Source: Macropodus opercularis | Taxonomy: Eukaryota > Chordata > Actinopteri > Anabantiformes > Osphronemidae | DNA length: 64,000 nucleotides | Direction: 5' to 3' | Assembly (NCBI GenBank): GCA_030770545.1 | Contig: CM061098.1 | Coordinates: 16,458,001 to 16,522,000 of the forward strand | Shown: positions 23,101-34,546 of the stretch, one piece after another | Layout: each line of letters opens with the position of its first letter | How positions within the stretch are numbered: the first letter of the stretch is position 1 | Program-made: the position numbers and the translations under genes | The notes under the pieces: generated by a model | Databases searched by the model: none | Seen by the model: only the letters and a program-made list of their open reading frames with translations | Told to the model about the DNA's origin: nothing

Positions 23101-23800
23101 TAAATGCAGCCATAGAACACCTATTGATTGATGCATAGAGATGTAGTTTGTGCGTCTCTTGTTCACCCTTTTCAATGTCACATGCTCGATAGCTTTGCAA
23201 CTCCAATTCAGAGAGTGTGTAGAAGTCAAAAAATGCTAGAGTGAGTGTTGCATGCTGCCTGTCGGTGTGTGTCTGTGTTCGCTTACCAAGTCTGCATTGA
23301 TTGAGATGGAGAGGGTGTTGCAAGGCTGCTTGTCTGCATGCACAATCATCTGTACCCCTTTATGGTTTGACAGGCAGCTCTTCCTGACCAAACAGGGGAC
23401 ACCAATAAGGACAAGGGTGTGCTGTGATTGGTAGATAATAGAGATGGATTAACCCACGAGGCCCAGTTCTCGCTGCGAAGCCCTCCCATGCTGAATAATG
23501 TAGCTGTTTGTTTGATGGGGGACAAGCAAGAGGATGAGATGGAGGGGGAGCAATCTGCAAAATGAGAGGAAATCATAATCCGGGAGATGGGTGCAGGGAA
23601 TCCAATCTGAGCAAGTAAGGGAGGTGACGGGGAAGGAAAATGCCCTCCTCATAGGTAGAGAATATGCAACATGAGAAATTGAGAGTAAAAAGTGGAAAGA
23701 GGGCAAGAGAGTGAAAAAAATCAATATGGGTCAGACAATGACAGCTGATACAACAGAGAAAAAGGAAAACCCAAGAAGAAAAGGCTAGAAGGATTTGTTT
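20171..23800. other. Non-coding DNA, no gene recognised
   Basis: Mostly AT-rich unique sequence. A (TA)n run is at about 22447-22463. The block about 21140-21400 is more complex and is noted as a candidate conserved non-coding element. A purine-rich stretch lies at about 23520-23790. A perfect 13-bp inverted repeat occurs at 21928-21958. Confidence 0.5.
21928..21958. repeat. Perfect 13-bp inverted repeat with 5-nt loop
   Basis: ACAGTATATTCAG is followed by ACACA and then by the exact reverse complement CTGAATATACTGT. It stands alone in AT-rich DNA, with no gene or recognised transposon around it. Confidence 0.9.
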
Positions 23801-23804
23801 GTTA

Positions 23805-23910
23805 GTTGTGTAAGGTCTTCAACCTTGTAAAGTGCCTTGAGATAACTGTTGTCGTGAATTGGCGCTATATAAATAAAATTGAATTGAATTAAATTTAATA
23901 GAATTGAATA
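23805..23910 (+). mobile_element. L2-type LINE 3' tail
   Basis: Matches the 3' end of the other L2 copies in the window: TTGTAAAGTGCCTTGAGATA, then TTGGCGCTATATAAATAAAA, then TTGAAT-type pentamer repeats. Only the terminal 100 bp is present, a heavily 5'-truncated insertion. The same end appears intact at the left end of the minus-strand copy at 51221. Confidence 0.85.
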
Positions 23911-24464
23911 GAAGACAAAGAATTCTACGACAAAAACACAAAGGAGGCAGCAATAATAATAGAGGGAGGTGATGAACAGTGAGAAAACCAGAGAGCAGAG
24001 TAAAGTGATTCCCATTGGCTGCCATGTTTTGTAAAATGCATGAAAGAAACGTTTTTAACGACACTGGCTTTATATTGTATTTACTGACTCTACTTAGTGC
24101 AGGTTTGTCTACAGGTTTTCTTTGGGTCAGGCTACCTAGGCTTTGATTTCTAATTATCTCTTGAAAAGAGCTGAAATTAAAAAGAGTCTGAAGTAGATGG
24201 AGAATGGGAAAAACAAAAGAGAAACCCAAGATAGCAGCTAAAGAAGAACAAGTTAGTTTAATGGCCACTGGTTCAGTTGGAGGTTCCGGAAAAAGAATCC
24301 AAACATGAAGCCATGAAAACTCTGGGTCAGTAACAGCATACTAGGAGGAAAAGATGGCATCACGTGAGTGGCAGCCAGTTCCAGCAGCTCCGTCTTCCTA
24401 AGTGCTTTTCTTAGTTGTTTTTTTAAATATTTGTTTTTGTGCTGTCTCTTTTCAGGCAGACCCT

Positions 24465-24950
24465 GCACCACTCACTGCAGTAAGCATTCAAGGCTCAGTC
24501 AAAGAGACTGTGAAAATTTTAAATACCTTAAACTAAACTGGTCTAATAAACAGACTCGCTGCTCAGAAATGGCCAGTGTTGCTTCCACTTGCTGAGGAAA
24601 CGTACACCTTGGGTGTGTAAAGAACTTTGATAGATATTTTACGACTCAGTAGTCATCCACGTTGCCTTGCTGGGCAGGGAGGAGTTCAGACAGAGACAGG
24701 AAGCTGGTTAAGTGAGTCAGTTTTGTCCTGGGCTACACAGTGGATTCCACCGAGGAGGAGGTGGACAGAGGGCGTTGGCAAAACTACCATCCATCATGGA
24801 AAAGCCCTGCACCACACTGTGGAGGCTCCGAGCTTCAGCACAAGACTCTTACACCCCAGAGCAGGAAGCAGCTCTACTGCCGGTCGTTGCTCCACACAGC
24901 CATCAGGCTATACAATATATCACTACAGTGTGAAAAAGCAGTGAATCTTG
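24465..24950 (+). mobile_element. Rex-like LINE fragment, decayed
   Basis: The stretch resembles the reverse complement of 19534-20090. Shared phrases include GGAGGCTC(C/T)GAGC, CCTGCACCACA, an AGTGG-type motif near the phrase for RxAGSVLG, and a final frame reading RKQLYCRSLLHTAIRLYN. Several frameshifts and stops break it. It is the same family as the 19.5-kb copy in inverted orientation, about 4.4 kb away. Its 3' side beyond 24950 may include element UTR but cannot be delimited. Confidence 0.75.
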
Positions 24951-26286
24951 TAGTGCAATAGTTTAGGAAACGTGCACTAACTCAAATAACAGCAGCGAAT
25001 ATTTGTGCATGTGATTATTCTTTATTTTTATTTGTTGTCTTCTATTCTGTAGATATCATCTTCTACTGTAACTAAGGAATGTACCCACTGTGGAAGAAAA
25101 AATAAGGAAAATCTGCACTTTTATAAGTTTATAATGGCTTTGATGGATTCTACTGAGTTACTGTTAATGCCATATGCAAGGAAACACCTTGAGACTATGA
25201 ACTGAGGCTTGAATGTTTTTATTGTTCTTGTCAGCAGAGTGTATTTTGAAGCTCAGCTGCTCTCAGTGCTGCTTGTCACTCATTCTGATGAACTGTCCAA
25301 ATGGAAACGCAGTGTGGCCCGAAGCTGAGCTAACCCTCATCTGGACAGGCTCAGTGTGCTTTGAAGGAGCAGACAGTCAGTCTGAAATGTCAGAATTCAA
25401 CACTGACGTGTTGAAATATTTTAGGACTGGCATCTGCTTTTTTTGGTTATGTCTTTTTCCAACTCCTTTCTTGCTGTTGCTGTGAGTTGCCACAACTTGA
25501 TGACAGTGAGCTACACCTACAGGAAGCAACATGCCAACTGCAAATGATTACAGCCAAAAGCCGATTTTGACCAAAAATGGGGATTAAGGTCAAACATTAC
25601 AACCGTGCACAGTAAAACTGACAATATAAACATTTAATTGAATTTAAATGTTGAATTAAAACATTGTGCATAGCATCATATTGAATGTTTGTGCACACCT
25701 GCTAAATCTAGAGACATGAACTGACATATTTGAAGGTGAAGGGGGTAATATGAAGCAGCATCACTGCTTCATATTGCAACCCGTTAATAGCTTTATCCAA
25801 ATCTGGCTTTGTAGAAAATGTGCCTGGACCATCATCAGCTCAGCCAGCTTGGAACAAACACTCGTGATAGCGTCTGTAAACCAGCCAGGCCACAGCAAGG
25901 CCGGGCTAAATAGGTCGCAGGCGGAGCGCTGTGGGTTTCCCATGAGAAAAGAGCAGGGGTGTGTTTTGATAAGTTGAAGTCCCCTGGTGAAAGTCCGCTT
26001 AAATGTAGTCAGTCGAGGGAAATGCAGACTGCTCAAAACTTCAAGTGTGTAAGCCTAAAGTGGACGGAGCGTGTGTAAGGGATGTGTTTATGTTATTTGC
26101 ATAGCTGGCTTATCAGCTGTTGATAGAAATGTTGACCATATTGGGGACTGGATGAGTGCCTTTCTGGTTCAGGGACACTCTCTGTAACCAATCTGCCTTT
26201 CTAAGCTGTAGTAAGCCGAGCTAAGCCAGTTTGAAAGTTGCTGCCGGTCTGCTGTATGCCTAGAGCATCGGGTGACTTTTTTTTCC

Positions 26287-26316
26287 CTGTGTGTGTGTGT
26301 GTGTGTGTGTGTGTTT
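26287..26316. repeat. (TG)n microsatellite
   Basis: TG dinucleotides run from 26287, then become interrupted TGTTTGTGTGCG. Lies 190 bp from a CA tract of opposite phase at 26503. Confidence 0.95.
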
Positions 26317-26501
26317 GTGTGCGTGTGCCATAATGCCCAGAGGAGGTTGTTGGGCTGTAGATAGGCCACATACAATGTTCCCATTCGAGATAGAAAAAGA
26401 CAGGGAGAAAGAGATGAAGGGAAACAGAGAGCAAGTGAGTATTTTTGGGTCATGTGGGTTGCCCTATTTAGCAGTTTTTGCCAACATCTCAAAGGCACAG
26501 T

Positions 26502-26502
<1 letters not shown>

Positions 26503-26534
<32 letters not shown>
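26503..26534. repeat. (CA)n microsatellite
   Basis: Uninterrupted CA repeat of about 16 units. It is complementary to the TG tract at 26287-26316, so the two could pair as an imperfect large inverted repeat. Confidence 0.95.
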
Positions 26535-26535
<1 letters not shown>

Positions 26536-27380
26536 GCAATCCATTTTGCTGAGTAACACTAAAGTGGTCTGTTTGCTCGAGCAGCTTTTCAATCTAACTT
26601 GTGATCAATAAATCATGCTGTTTTGTTTCTGCTGGTTCCTCGATCATTTTGCAAAGGAATGGACAACACAGCAACATGTGGCGAAAAGCAGCATCAGTGT
26701 TTAACCCTTCAGTCTGTACATTTGAAAGTCAGTGTGAGCTGTCCTTGCACCAACAGATTACAGTTTGGAATTTCCATTATACTCGATTATGGAAGAGCAT
26801 GCTATCTCCTAGGAAATGTCAATGCTATCCCCTTCCTATGCTTGTAATTATTGATTTTCCACTGTTTCGTAGCTGGGGAAAGCTACAAAGAAAAAGTGGC
26901 GAAGGCCCTTTTTATCCTGCATGAGCGCTGCCTCTCAGCTCTAACGGGTAGGCTACATAAGATCTACGAGCATTAGGTGTTCGGCTTCAGCAGACAACAC
27001 TGTGTGCTGTCTGAATCTTAATACCAAAATTAGCATTTCCAATTCTTCACTTGTCTCCTTGGAAGTCAAAAAGCTCTGCTATGCCGCCACCACAGTGACA
27101 ACAGCCAGTGATGTTGTACATTATTGTAACAAGGTTGGAAAACATTTAACCCAAGCAAATGTGGAGGCGAAAGAGTAATAAGTTACAATGATACAACAGA
27201 TTGTTGAATCACTTTTATTAAGCCCATCGCAGCAATGTCACTCTGAAGGTATGCACTGGAACACAGCAAGATACTAAAGAAAACCTAGATTTAGATTTTT
27301 ACACATGCTTGCTATGTTTGCTACCCAACTCCACTGTCATAGAAGTTTGCATTATACTGACACCTATCTATCCGTCCGTC

Positions 27381-27429
27381 GGTCCATCCATTCATCCATC
27401 CATCCATCCATCCATCCATCCATCCATCT
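27381..27429. repeat. (CATC)n microsatellite
   Basis: Tandem CATC/CATT tetramers, about ten units and nearly perfect between 27393 and 27428, preceded by degenerate CCGTCGGTCC units. Confidence 0.95.
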
Positions 27430-30400
27430 TATTTGAACTTTGCTTGGCCTTGAGCAGTTGGTACCCAAGAACAGGGCCCCTCAGTCAAATGTTGTTTGAA
27501 ATAAGCACTTGAGAGAATCATTACCCAGGTAGGATTCTGGAGCATAATGCCACCAAAAGGGGTTGAACAACTTAGACGAAGTCATAGCGTCCAACGGCGC
27601 CAAGCGAACTCACTGGCCACTGGTCATCTTCTACAACAGGATATATCAGCCTGCAAAGTGTTTGTCGTTTGTCGATGGAGATCTTTCCCGAGTGGAACGT
27701 GTGAAAGAGGCGCATGAGGTAAGTGTGTCTGAGTGTGTGTGTGTGTGTACTGTACAGTATGTTTGTGAATATTGTTTGTGTCTTGGGATCAGCAATGAAA
27801 CATGATAATGATCATCCTCTTCTTACTGCTGCGGGAAAAGAAAAAGGAGGAGGTGGCAGGTCTGTCTACACAGAACACGAGGGACATGTGCTGTGCACTT
27901 TGTTCATTTTCACCTACTTATTTATGTTTTGAACCATGATCTGTGATCTCAAATATTGGTTGAAATTGTTAAGGAAGGAGTTAATAATGCTGTTCCTGAG
28001 AAACGAACATAACAGGATGGTTTGTTTGTATATATGTATACATACATACATTTCTGTTCAATGATGCCAGAGCTAAAGCTTATAATAAACAGTAGCGGAT
28101 GTTTTTGTTGTTGCCTTGTGTTTGTGTTGGATGTTTAGTAAATCAGTATCGTGTCAGTCTGTTAGCGTGAACAGTATGATCTTTAGCTGTTGAGATTTGC
28201 GGTTTTGTTTGTTTGTTTGTTGTAACTTATAGCATTTCTGAATTTGTTATTAAACCCCTTGAACTTTACTGCTGTATGTGAGTCTTGTTTGTTTGACTGC
28301 AGCAAATATGTTACAGGTTTTGGTGGGAAAATATGAACCATTTTATATCAAATATTTTCAAAGTGTAATACATGTGTTTTACAGAAGAACTATGAAACTG
28401 AAAACCTAAATTATGAGCTATGAAACACTTCATCAGCCTTGAACCAGGTTTAGGACAGATTAAATATTTTTGCTTTAACATTACAGACTTGGACTGAGAG
28501 AAAAGTAATAATTAGTTGCAGTAAATTATTAAAAACAGTTTTGCCGACAAACTTTGAGGTGAAAATGTCAAGTAAACTAGTTAACCATTATTCTAAAGTA
28601 ATGAATTAAACCAGTGTTACCAATGTTCTTTTCTCAGTTCCTAAGCATCAAGGCCAATGATTCTGCAGATTTTGCCTTCACTGCAGCAACTCATTTTATT
28701 ATCTCCTTCATTTTTTGTTCAGGTTTGGTTAGTCATGGAAACAGCTGCGTGGCTGGAATGAAAACCAGCAGACTCTCAGGACTCCACATGCCATGTTTGA
28801 AAAGCATTGATGTGCAGTATTCAGGAAGATGACACCAGGATGCTGGAATGCTTTTCAGTAAAATTGGGGGGAGCGGTATTTAGTGCAGAAGAAAACAAGA
28901 GCAGACTAATTGCATTCTACTACCTTTGATAGCTCTGGCTAATGCGTTCCCTAAGGGCCATTGGGCACATGTTTGCCATCTGTGTGCAGAGCATCCTACT
29001 GTATCTGGTTTCATTTGGTCCCACCTTTTTCTGCATGGAGGTGAATTTAGTTTGTATGTCAGTGGCTTTGAAACTTCAATATGCCTCGATCATGATGGTG
29101 AGTTTACCACTTTTGCAATAAAGGCGGTGTAATATCACCATGTGTGAGGTTTTACTACTGCAACAGTGGTTTAACATGTATAAATATACGGTGACCTTCC
29201 CAATGACTTTTCACCACATCTACAGATTTAGAGTAGATTGGAAGCAGTGATTTTACCCCAACTGAGTTAACTGTTGCAAACTTTTCAACACATTACAAAT
29301 AGATTAATCTAAATAAAGGTCTAGAATGTCTGTTAATACTGAGAAGTGATCTTGTACATGATCTCGTACATGGCAAAAAAGCAGAAATACTCAGTATTAC
29401 TCATCTACTGTAACCAATCAGATCGTTTGAAATCTTTCACAGAGCTTGGTAAAGCCTTTCAGAGTGGTTTGGATGAGTCTCAGAGATTAATATTGGTTTG
29501 CGTGCTAGCACCAGTTTAAATTGCATTGTGTAGCTTTAAAAAAAACACTGATAGAGGGTAATTTTAGAGGAACACACTCGTCTTGTACAGTAGGCGACGG
29601 ATGTTAAAATAAAATTACTAACCAAACCAAACCAAAAGTTTCCATCTTGGTGAAAGGAGACCTTTTCAAGTGAAAAAGGTCTCCTCCAGCAATGTGAATG
29701 GGACAAGCAGGATAAAAATGCAAATGCAAGCTAATAAACCATAGTCATTCCTGGAGGGTGCTCAGGCTGGGTCATCTGCACTGGTCAGGCACAGTTAACA
29801 GATTGTGTCGGAACCTTCAGATTGTTTCAGACAGTTCCCTGGAAGGTTTAAGGGACAGTTATTTGGAAAAGTGTTTTTTGTGCATCATCCATATCAGCAA
29901 TGTTTTCTCTATTTCTATTGAGTTCCCATTGGTTTTCAGCATCACCATGTCCCATTCTTATTTCTTTGCACACTGGCTAGAAGCAGGAAATTCCTCCATT
30001 GGCCAATAAGATAATATAAAATTTATTGTAGAAAACCCCAGTGTCTAAAAAAAGTGCCCACAACTACACCATCTGTCAGCACAGCTACGACACACACACA
30101 CACACACACACGCTGAGGACAAGCTCTGCATGTCCCCTGCTGCATGTTGTGCACAAACAAGTCATGTCAGTTTTTCGTCACAGGCTTTTTTCATTGCCAA
30201 ACATTTGAATGGATGTTGATCCATAAATATTTAATTGGCCCCCTGTCCCCCCTGAGAAGAGACTCCAAAACCCTCAATATCTGACTAACAAGAATGAGGG
30301 ATGAGGAGAGAGAAAGGCATAACATAAAACCATTGTGTTACTACAGTATGTGTGCAACTCCACTAAACATGGAGCGTGTGTTCTTTCAAATGAGAGGATG

Positions 30401-31798
30401 CATCACAGCACAGCGTGACAGTGATGTCCCATTGACGTTCACGGCAGGAGAGGAAAAAGCATGGAAGCAGAGTGACGGAGGGAAGGGTGAAGGAGCACAG
30501 CGGATGCGAGAGGATGAAGGAGAGAGGAAGGGATGCCATTGACTGACATGTGCAGGGCAATATGACATCCAGTTTAAAAGGAGACTGTAAGTAGGAGAGC
30601 AGGAAGAAGAGCATGATATTCACTGTGATGGATCGATGAAGACAGTGATGGCGAAGAAGACTGTTAAACCAGAAGGGGCAGTTTTTGTCTACAATGTTAT
30701 TTGGGTTCAAATTATTAAAGATAATTTTAAAAAATGAGAATATATGATGGCAGTTTGTGATTTGACAGTGATTTATCTCTGGCCTGATTGCCACAGAAGC
30801 TGCCAGCTCCATATGAGTCAACTTGACAAGTGACTGACTGATGTTTCCTGATTTAGCTGTGGGCTGGCCTGTCCAGGGAGCATTGACATTTTCAAATGAA
30901 ATCGTCATTTGCAGTTCTATAAATACAGTTGTAAAGACAGGAAGTTATGTGTGCACACTTACTGGCTCAGAGAAACATGACTAGATGCAAAGACCAGGAA
31001 GTTCCACTTTACCACCTTACGTAGTAAATTCACCCATATAATAAATACCATTATCTTACAAACTGTAATTCACCTATAATTTTCCTTTCCACTAAAAGTA
31101 ACCAGGTTCTTCTCCTTTTGCTTGTTGACACTTGTGTTGTTGTTTCACAAGGATGTTCTTATTCTAACTTCTTGTCATTCAGTTCTTCAGTGTATTGCCT
31201 TCACTCAACTCAGCCAGGTCGAAGGTTTGGCACCTGGCACCTGTATAGACCGTATGTGAGAAGATTGGTTAAGCAGCCTTATCTCCTATAAAGTTTAACT
31301 GCAATGAAAAACACTGTAGGCCACTAGATTAAGTTGGTACAAGAGGTAGAAAATATTAACAGATAGCGAGTCTTCCTTTACATAAACGCTGTTTTCTGTT
31401 ACCAATGTCGGCTTATTATAGCGCGTGAGACTCCCGGCAGTGTCTGTGTCCTCGCTCTCTCTGCTAGGGTCTGTTCGGGTCGACCGCATTTTCAATCAAG
31501 TCTTCAGTGGCATGATGTGAGCTCACACCAGCCCCCAAACCCCCCATCCCCCGACCTCCAACTGCACCTCTCAACCTCATTTTTGAACCACTGCGCTATG
31601 TCACAAGCTACAGGACGCGGCTGCTCTTTCCTCTATGAACAGTGGGTGTGATGTCTCAGTAAGGAGGGGTTGGGATAAATAACAGGTCCTCATCTCTGAG
31701 CTCAAGCCTGCTGTAGTGCTTGATGAAATACACACTATGACCTATTTATGAACAAAATGTGTGTTCTTGAGCTGGAAGTGTTTTCTGACTTTAACAGG

Positions 31799-31835
<37 letters not shown>

Positions 31836-31839
31836 CCCC

Positions 31840-31873
<34 letters not shown>

Positions 31874-31876
31874 ATG
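31799..31876. repeat. Compound (CA)n-C8-(CA)n-(TA)n microsatellite
   Basis: CA repeat, a short C homopolymer at about 31833-31840, another CA repeat, then ATATAT at the 3' side. The compound structure suggests repeated slippage. A separate CA tract is at 30090-30112. Confidence 0.95.
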
Positions 31877-32393
31877 AAGTAATAATGAATATATAATGAA
31901 GATATGAATTTTCCTAGAGGACGAGAGAGGATGTGTTTTTCTAATTCCAACCACTCTAACTGTCCACTTTTACCACCTCATAACAGGGTCACAGGCTGCA
32001 GGTTCTACACCTGCAAACAAGTCTGAGTAGTGGCTTAAGGAGAGCACACAAAGTGAACAACATGAAGTTGTTCAAAGGATTAATGTTAAGCAGCGACAGC
32101 CAGTATGAGTGGTGACAGTTTGAATTGTGCTCTGGAGTGTTCTGTCTGCTGCATTGTGTTAATAGGAAACAGGGAGGAGAAATAAATCTGTTTATATTGC
32201 TCATCTAGATGAGAAAATATGGCCCATCGCATTGGTACTCCTGAAATAAATTTGCCAACTATTTAAGCATCAGGATTTTCACATAGTAGAGCCAGATGAA
32301 CATTTTCCTCATAGCCTGAGAAATCGGTTGTCACATAGGCTAATTGAAATGTTTTAAGTAAAGAGCAGCGCTGTTTATGCCAAAGAGGTGACT

Positions 32394-32600
32394 TCAAGAG
32401 AGGCTGGGGATTAGAGACAGAGAAAGGAAATACAAAGTCACGCAGAGGAGAAGGTGAAACAAATGAGGAAGAATGGGGGTTAAACTGTGGAAAAAGGAAA
32501 ACGGGATAAAGGATGAGAAAGAGGATGAAATGGCAATAAAGACATGAAGGAGCGGAAAAGTCGAGAGAGAGAGAGAGAGAGAGAAGGGGGAGGAAATGAG
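32394..32600. repeat. Purine-rich tract with (GA)n core
   Basis: The + strand is almost all A and G for about 200 bp, with a pure GA run near 32564-32584. The reverse strand is the matching polypyrimidine. No coding potential. Confidence 0.85.
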
Positions 32601-34137
32601 TAAGACAGAGATTAACTGTGTTCTGACCTCTACCAGCAGCATCAGTGAGCTGCTGCCTGTCTGATTAGAGCTGCCACACACTGACTGTAGCACAGGGGAT
32701 GTTGCACTGATGGGGTGGGATTAAAAGGAGTATTATTAATCTGTGACCTTTATTGACCCCTATTGCACAGGAGTAAAACTTGCGGTAATAGAAAAATCTG
32801 ATTCAGTGTTAATTCTAACACCTCACTGTTCTCCTCCATCTTCCTTGTCTACAGCAGGAATCCAGCGCATCCAGCTCTGCTGGCGAGACAGACGTACTGT
32901 AACTACAGGTTTCAGGCTCAGGAGGACCAGTGGCTATGTCTGCTACAGTAGCTGTTCGTTTTGAATAGTTTACTGGAATGTAAACGGAGGATACTGAGTT
33001 TACCTCTGGTAATTAACTGTGGATCAGTTTGGCCAAGCTTGGATTTTCTCTGTCCTGAGGTGATGGGCACAGGCTACTGGCTGCAGACCCAGGGCTCAAG
33101 GTCACAAATAAAATCGAAATAAATATTGTCTTACCAAAAATAAATTTCTTTTGTGACTAATAAAGAAAAATTTGACACATTTTGAGGCAAATAAATGCCT
33201 AACATCACATTTAAATAAATTATAAACATAACTAAAATATTTATACTGTATAAATACAGTACATGTTCACCTTCAGTTCACCTGTCAACATATCTGTCAG
33301 TGTAAAAAAATAGAATAACTGCAAGTAAGAAAATGAAAATTAGAAATGACTACAGATATGTTTTAGATTTTCATTTAATTTGTTAAACAATGTTGCTTTT
33401 GATTTATACATTTTACTGCAAAGAGATATTTTAAATTTGATTCATTTTTCTGTGTCATACTTTACATTTAATTCAAGCAGGACATTTATTGCCTCCCTGA
33501 CCTTTACAAACAGAGATGCTAGATCTAAACTACAGAAATCAGTGTTTTGTAAGAGGCACTATATTATTGATAAACCATATTTCTTACTGTGGGTTTTCAT
33601 AATGTCCAGATTAAATCTTCACCACAAAGTAATTTATCTAAGATTGATGATGTGACAAAGTTTTTAAAAAGTGCCTCAAACTAAGTTATCTTTGCTGAAA
33701 GCTTTTCTTGGGCCATGATTAAAATGAATACTGTCTCTGCTGTGACTGGTTGCTCAGCTCATGTCTGCTGAGAATTCATGGCAAGTGCTGGAAAATAAAG
33801 TGCCAGAGGTGCATAGAGAAGAAAACAATAAATAAGAGATATGTGGAGACACACGAAGGGAAGAGTGTAGAATGTAGAGAATGAGAAAATTAGTTTGAAG
33901 TGTAAGTAAGCAAATGCCGTTGACACATCCTTAGAATCTAAGAATCTTCACTGCATCAGCCCATTCCTCCTCATCCAGTTGTTAGACTCCTACTCTTTTT
34001 TTTATCACAGCCTCTTATTCTTGGATAAAACACATGCCAACCTCTCCTCTTATACAATAAACAGATATAGAGTATAGTTTGTCTGGAACAATCACTAAAT
34101 CATCTGTAATAGTTTTTTACTCTTCATAAATACTTAA

Positions 34138-34402
34138 CCCTTGTGCAGCCTTAGAGTCAAAATGAAAACGGGGGCTCAAAACTCAAAAACCACACAGCAG
34201 TTGGATAAAACAGCCGCTGATTTATCGTCTGATAAATCACAACACGCGTCATCTAGATGAACGGTTGGATGAAGTTGTTCATCATAGACCCACATGTGTT
34301 CATTGCTTGGATGTAACACCCACGAAGGCTTGTGTGTTTTTGAGCTTTGAGCCCCCTAGTTTACAGTGGGGTCGTTTTGACCCCTCGAAGGCTGCACGAG
34401 AG
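34138..34402. mobile_element. piggyBac-like MITE, copy 1
   Basis: A 265-bp non-autonomous element flanked on both sides by TTAA (34134-34137 and 34403-34406), the piggyBac target duplication. Its ends are imperfect inverted repeats: CCCTTGTGCAGCCTT at the left and, reversed, CTCTCGTGCAGCCTT at the right. Subterminal GGGGCTCAAA(A/G)CTCAAAAA sequences are also inverted. It has no coding capacity. A second copy is at 38391-38671. Movement would have required a transposase supplied from elsewhere. Confidence 0.85.
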
Positions 34403-34419
34403 TTAAGCTGACAATCGGC

Positions 34420-34546
34420 TGTAGGAGGAAACCGGAGAACCTGGAGAAAACCCATGCAGACACAGGGAGAACATGTAAACACAGAAAGGCTCGTGGGCGA
34501 CCCTGGAATCGAACCCAGGACCCTCGTGAGGCAAAAATGCTACACT
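34420..34546 (-). mobile_element. Fragment of the Mermaid/V-SINE-like SINE, reversed
   Basis: Read on the minus strand it matches the head and early body of the SINE at 15447: a perfect B box GGTTCGATTCC (near 34507-34517), GCCTTTCTGTGT-like sequence, and the TGTTCTCCCTGTGTCTGCAT segment. The tRNA 5' end and the 3' half are missing. Copy 1 of the piggyBac-like MITE lies within about 20 bp of its truncated side. Confidence 0.85.

Larger units (their letters stand above)
24951..34133. other. Long non-coding block with many microsatellites
   Basis: No gene is supported. Simple repeats are listed separately. More complex unique blocks occur at about 25840-25960, 28925-29110 and 29750-30010. One frame at 27563-27720 ends at a consensus donor (GAG followed by GTAAGT) but lacks a convincing acceptor. 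The stretch 32394-32600 is strongly purine-rich. A 12-bp inverted repeat (AGGAGACCTTTT and its complement) lies at 29655-29685. Confidence 0.5.

Noticed and set aside
23785..24268. 149-codon and 76-codon minus-strand frames
   Set aside because: They run through the L2 tail and AT-rich DNA, with hydrophobic low-complexity composition and no motif.
26287..26534. TG tract and CA tract as a designed inverted repeat or hairpin RNA gene
   Set aside because: They are two independent dinucleotide microsatellites; pairing is generic.
27390..27428. CATC tandem array considered as a CRISPR-like or regulatory array
   Set aside because: Simple tetranucleotide microsatellite with no spacers; the genome is eukaryotic.
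30363..30908. 181-codon minus-strand frame
   Set aside because: The longest featureless frame in the gene-free block; mixed composition, no domain, no splice or codon-bias evidence. Treated as chance.
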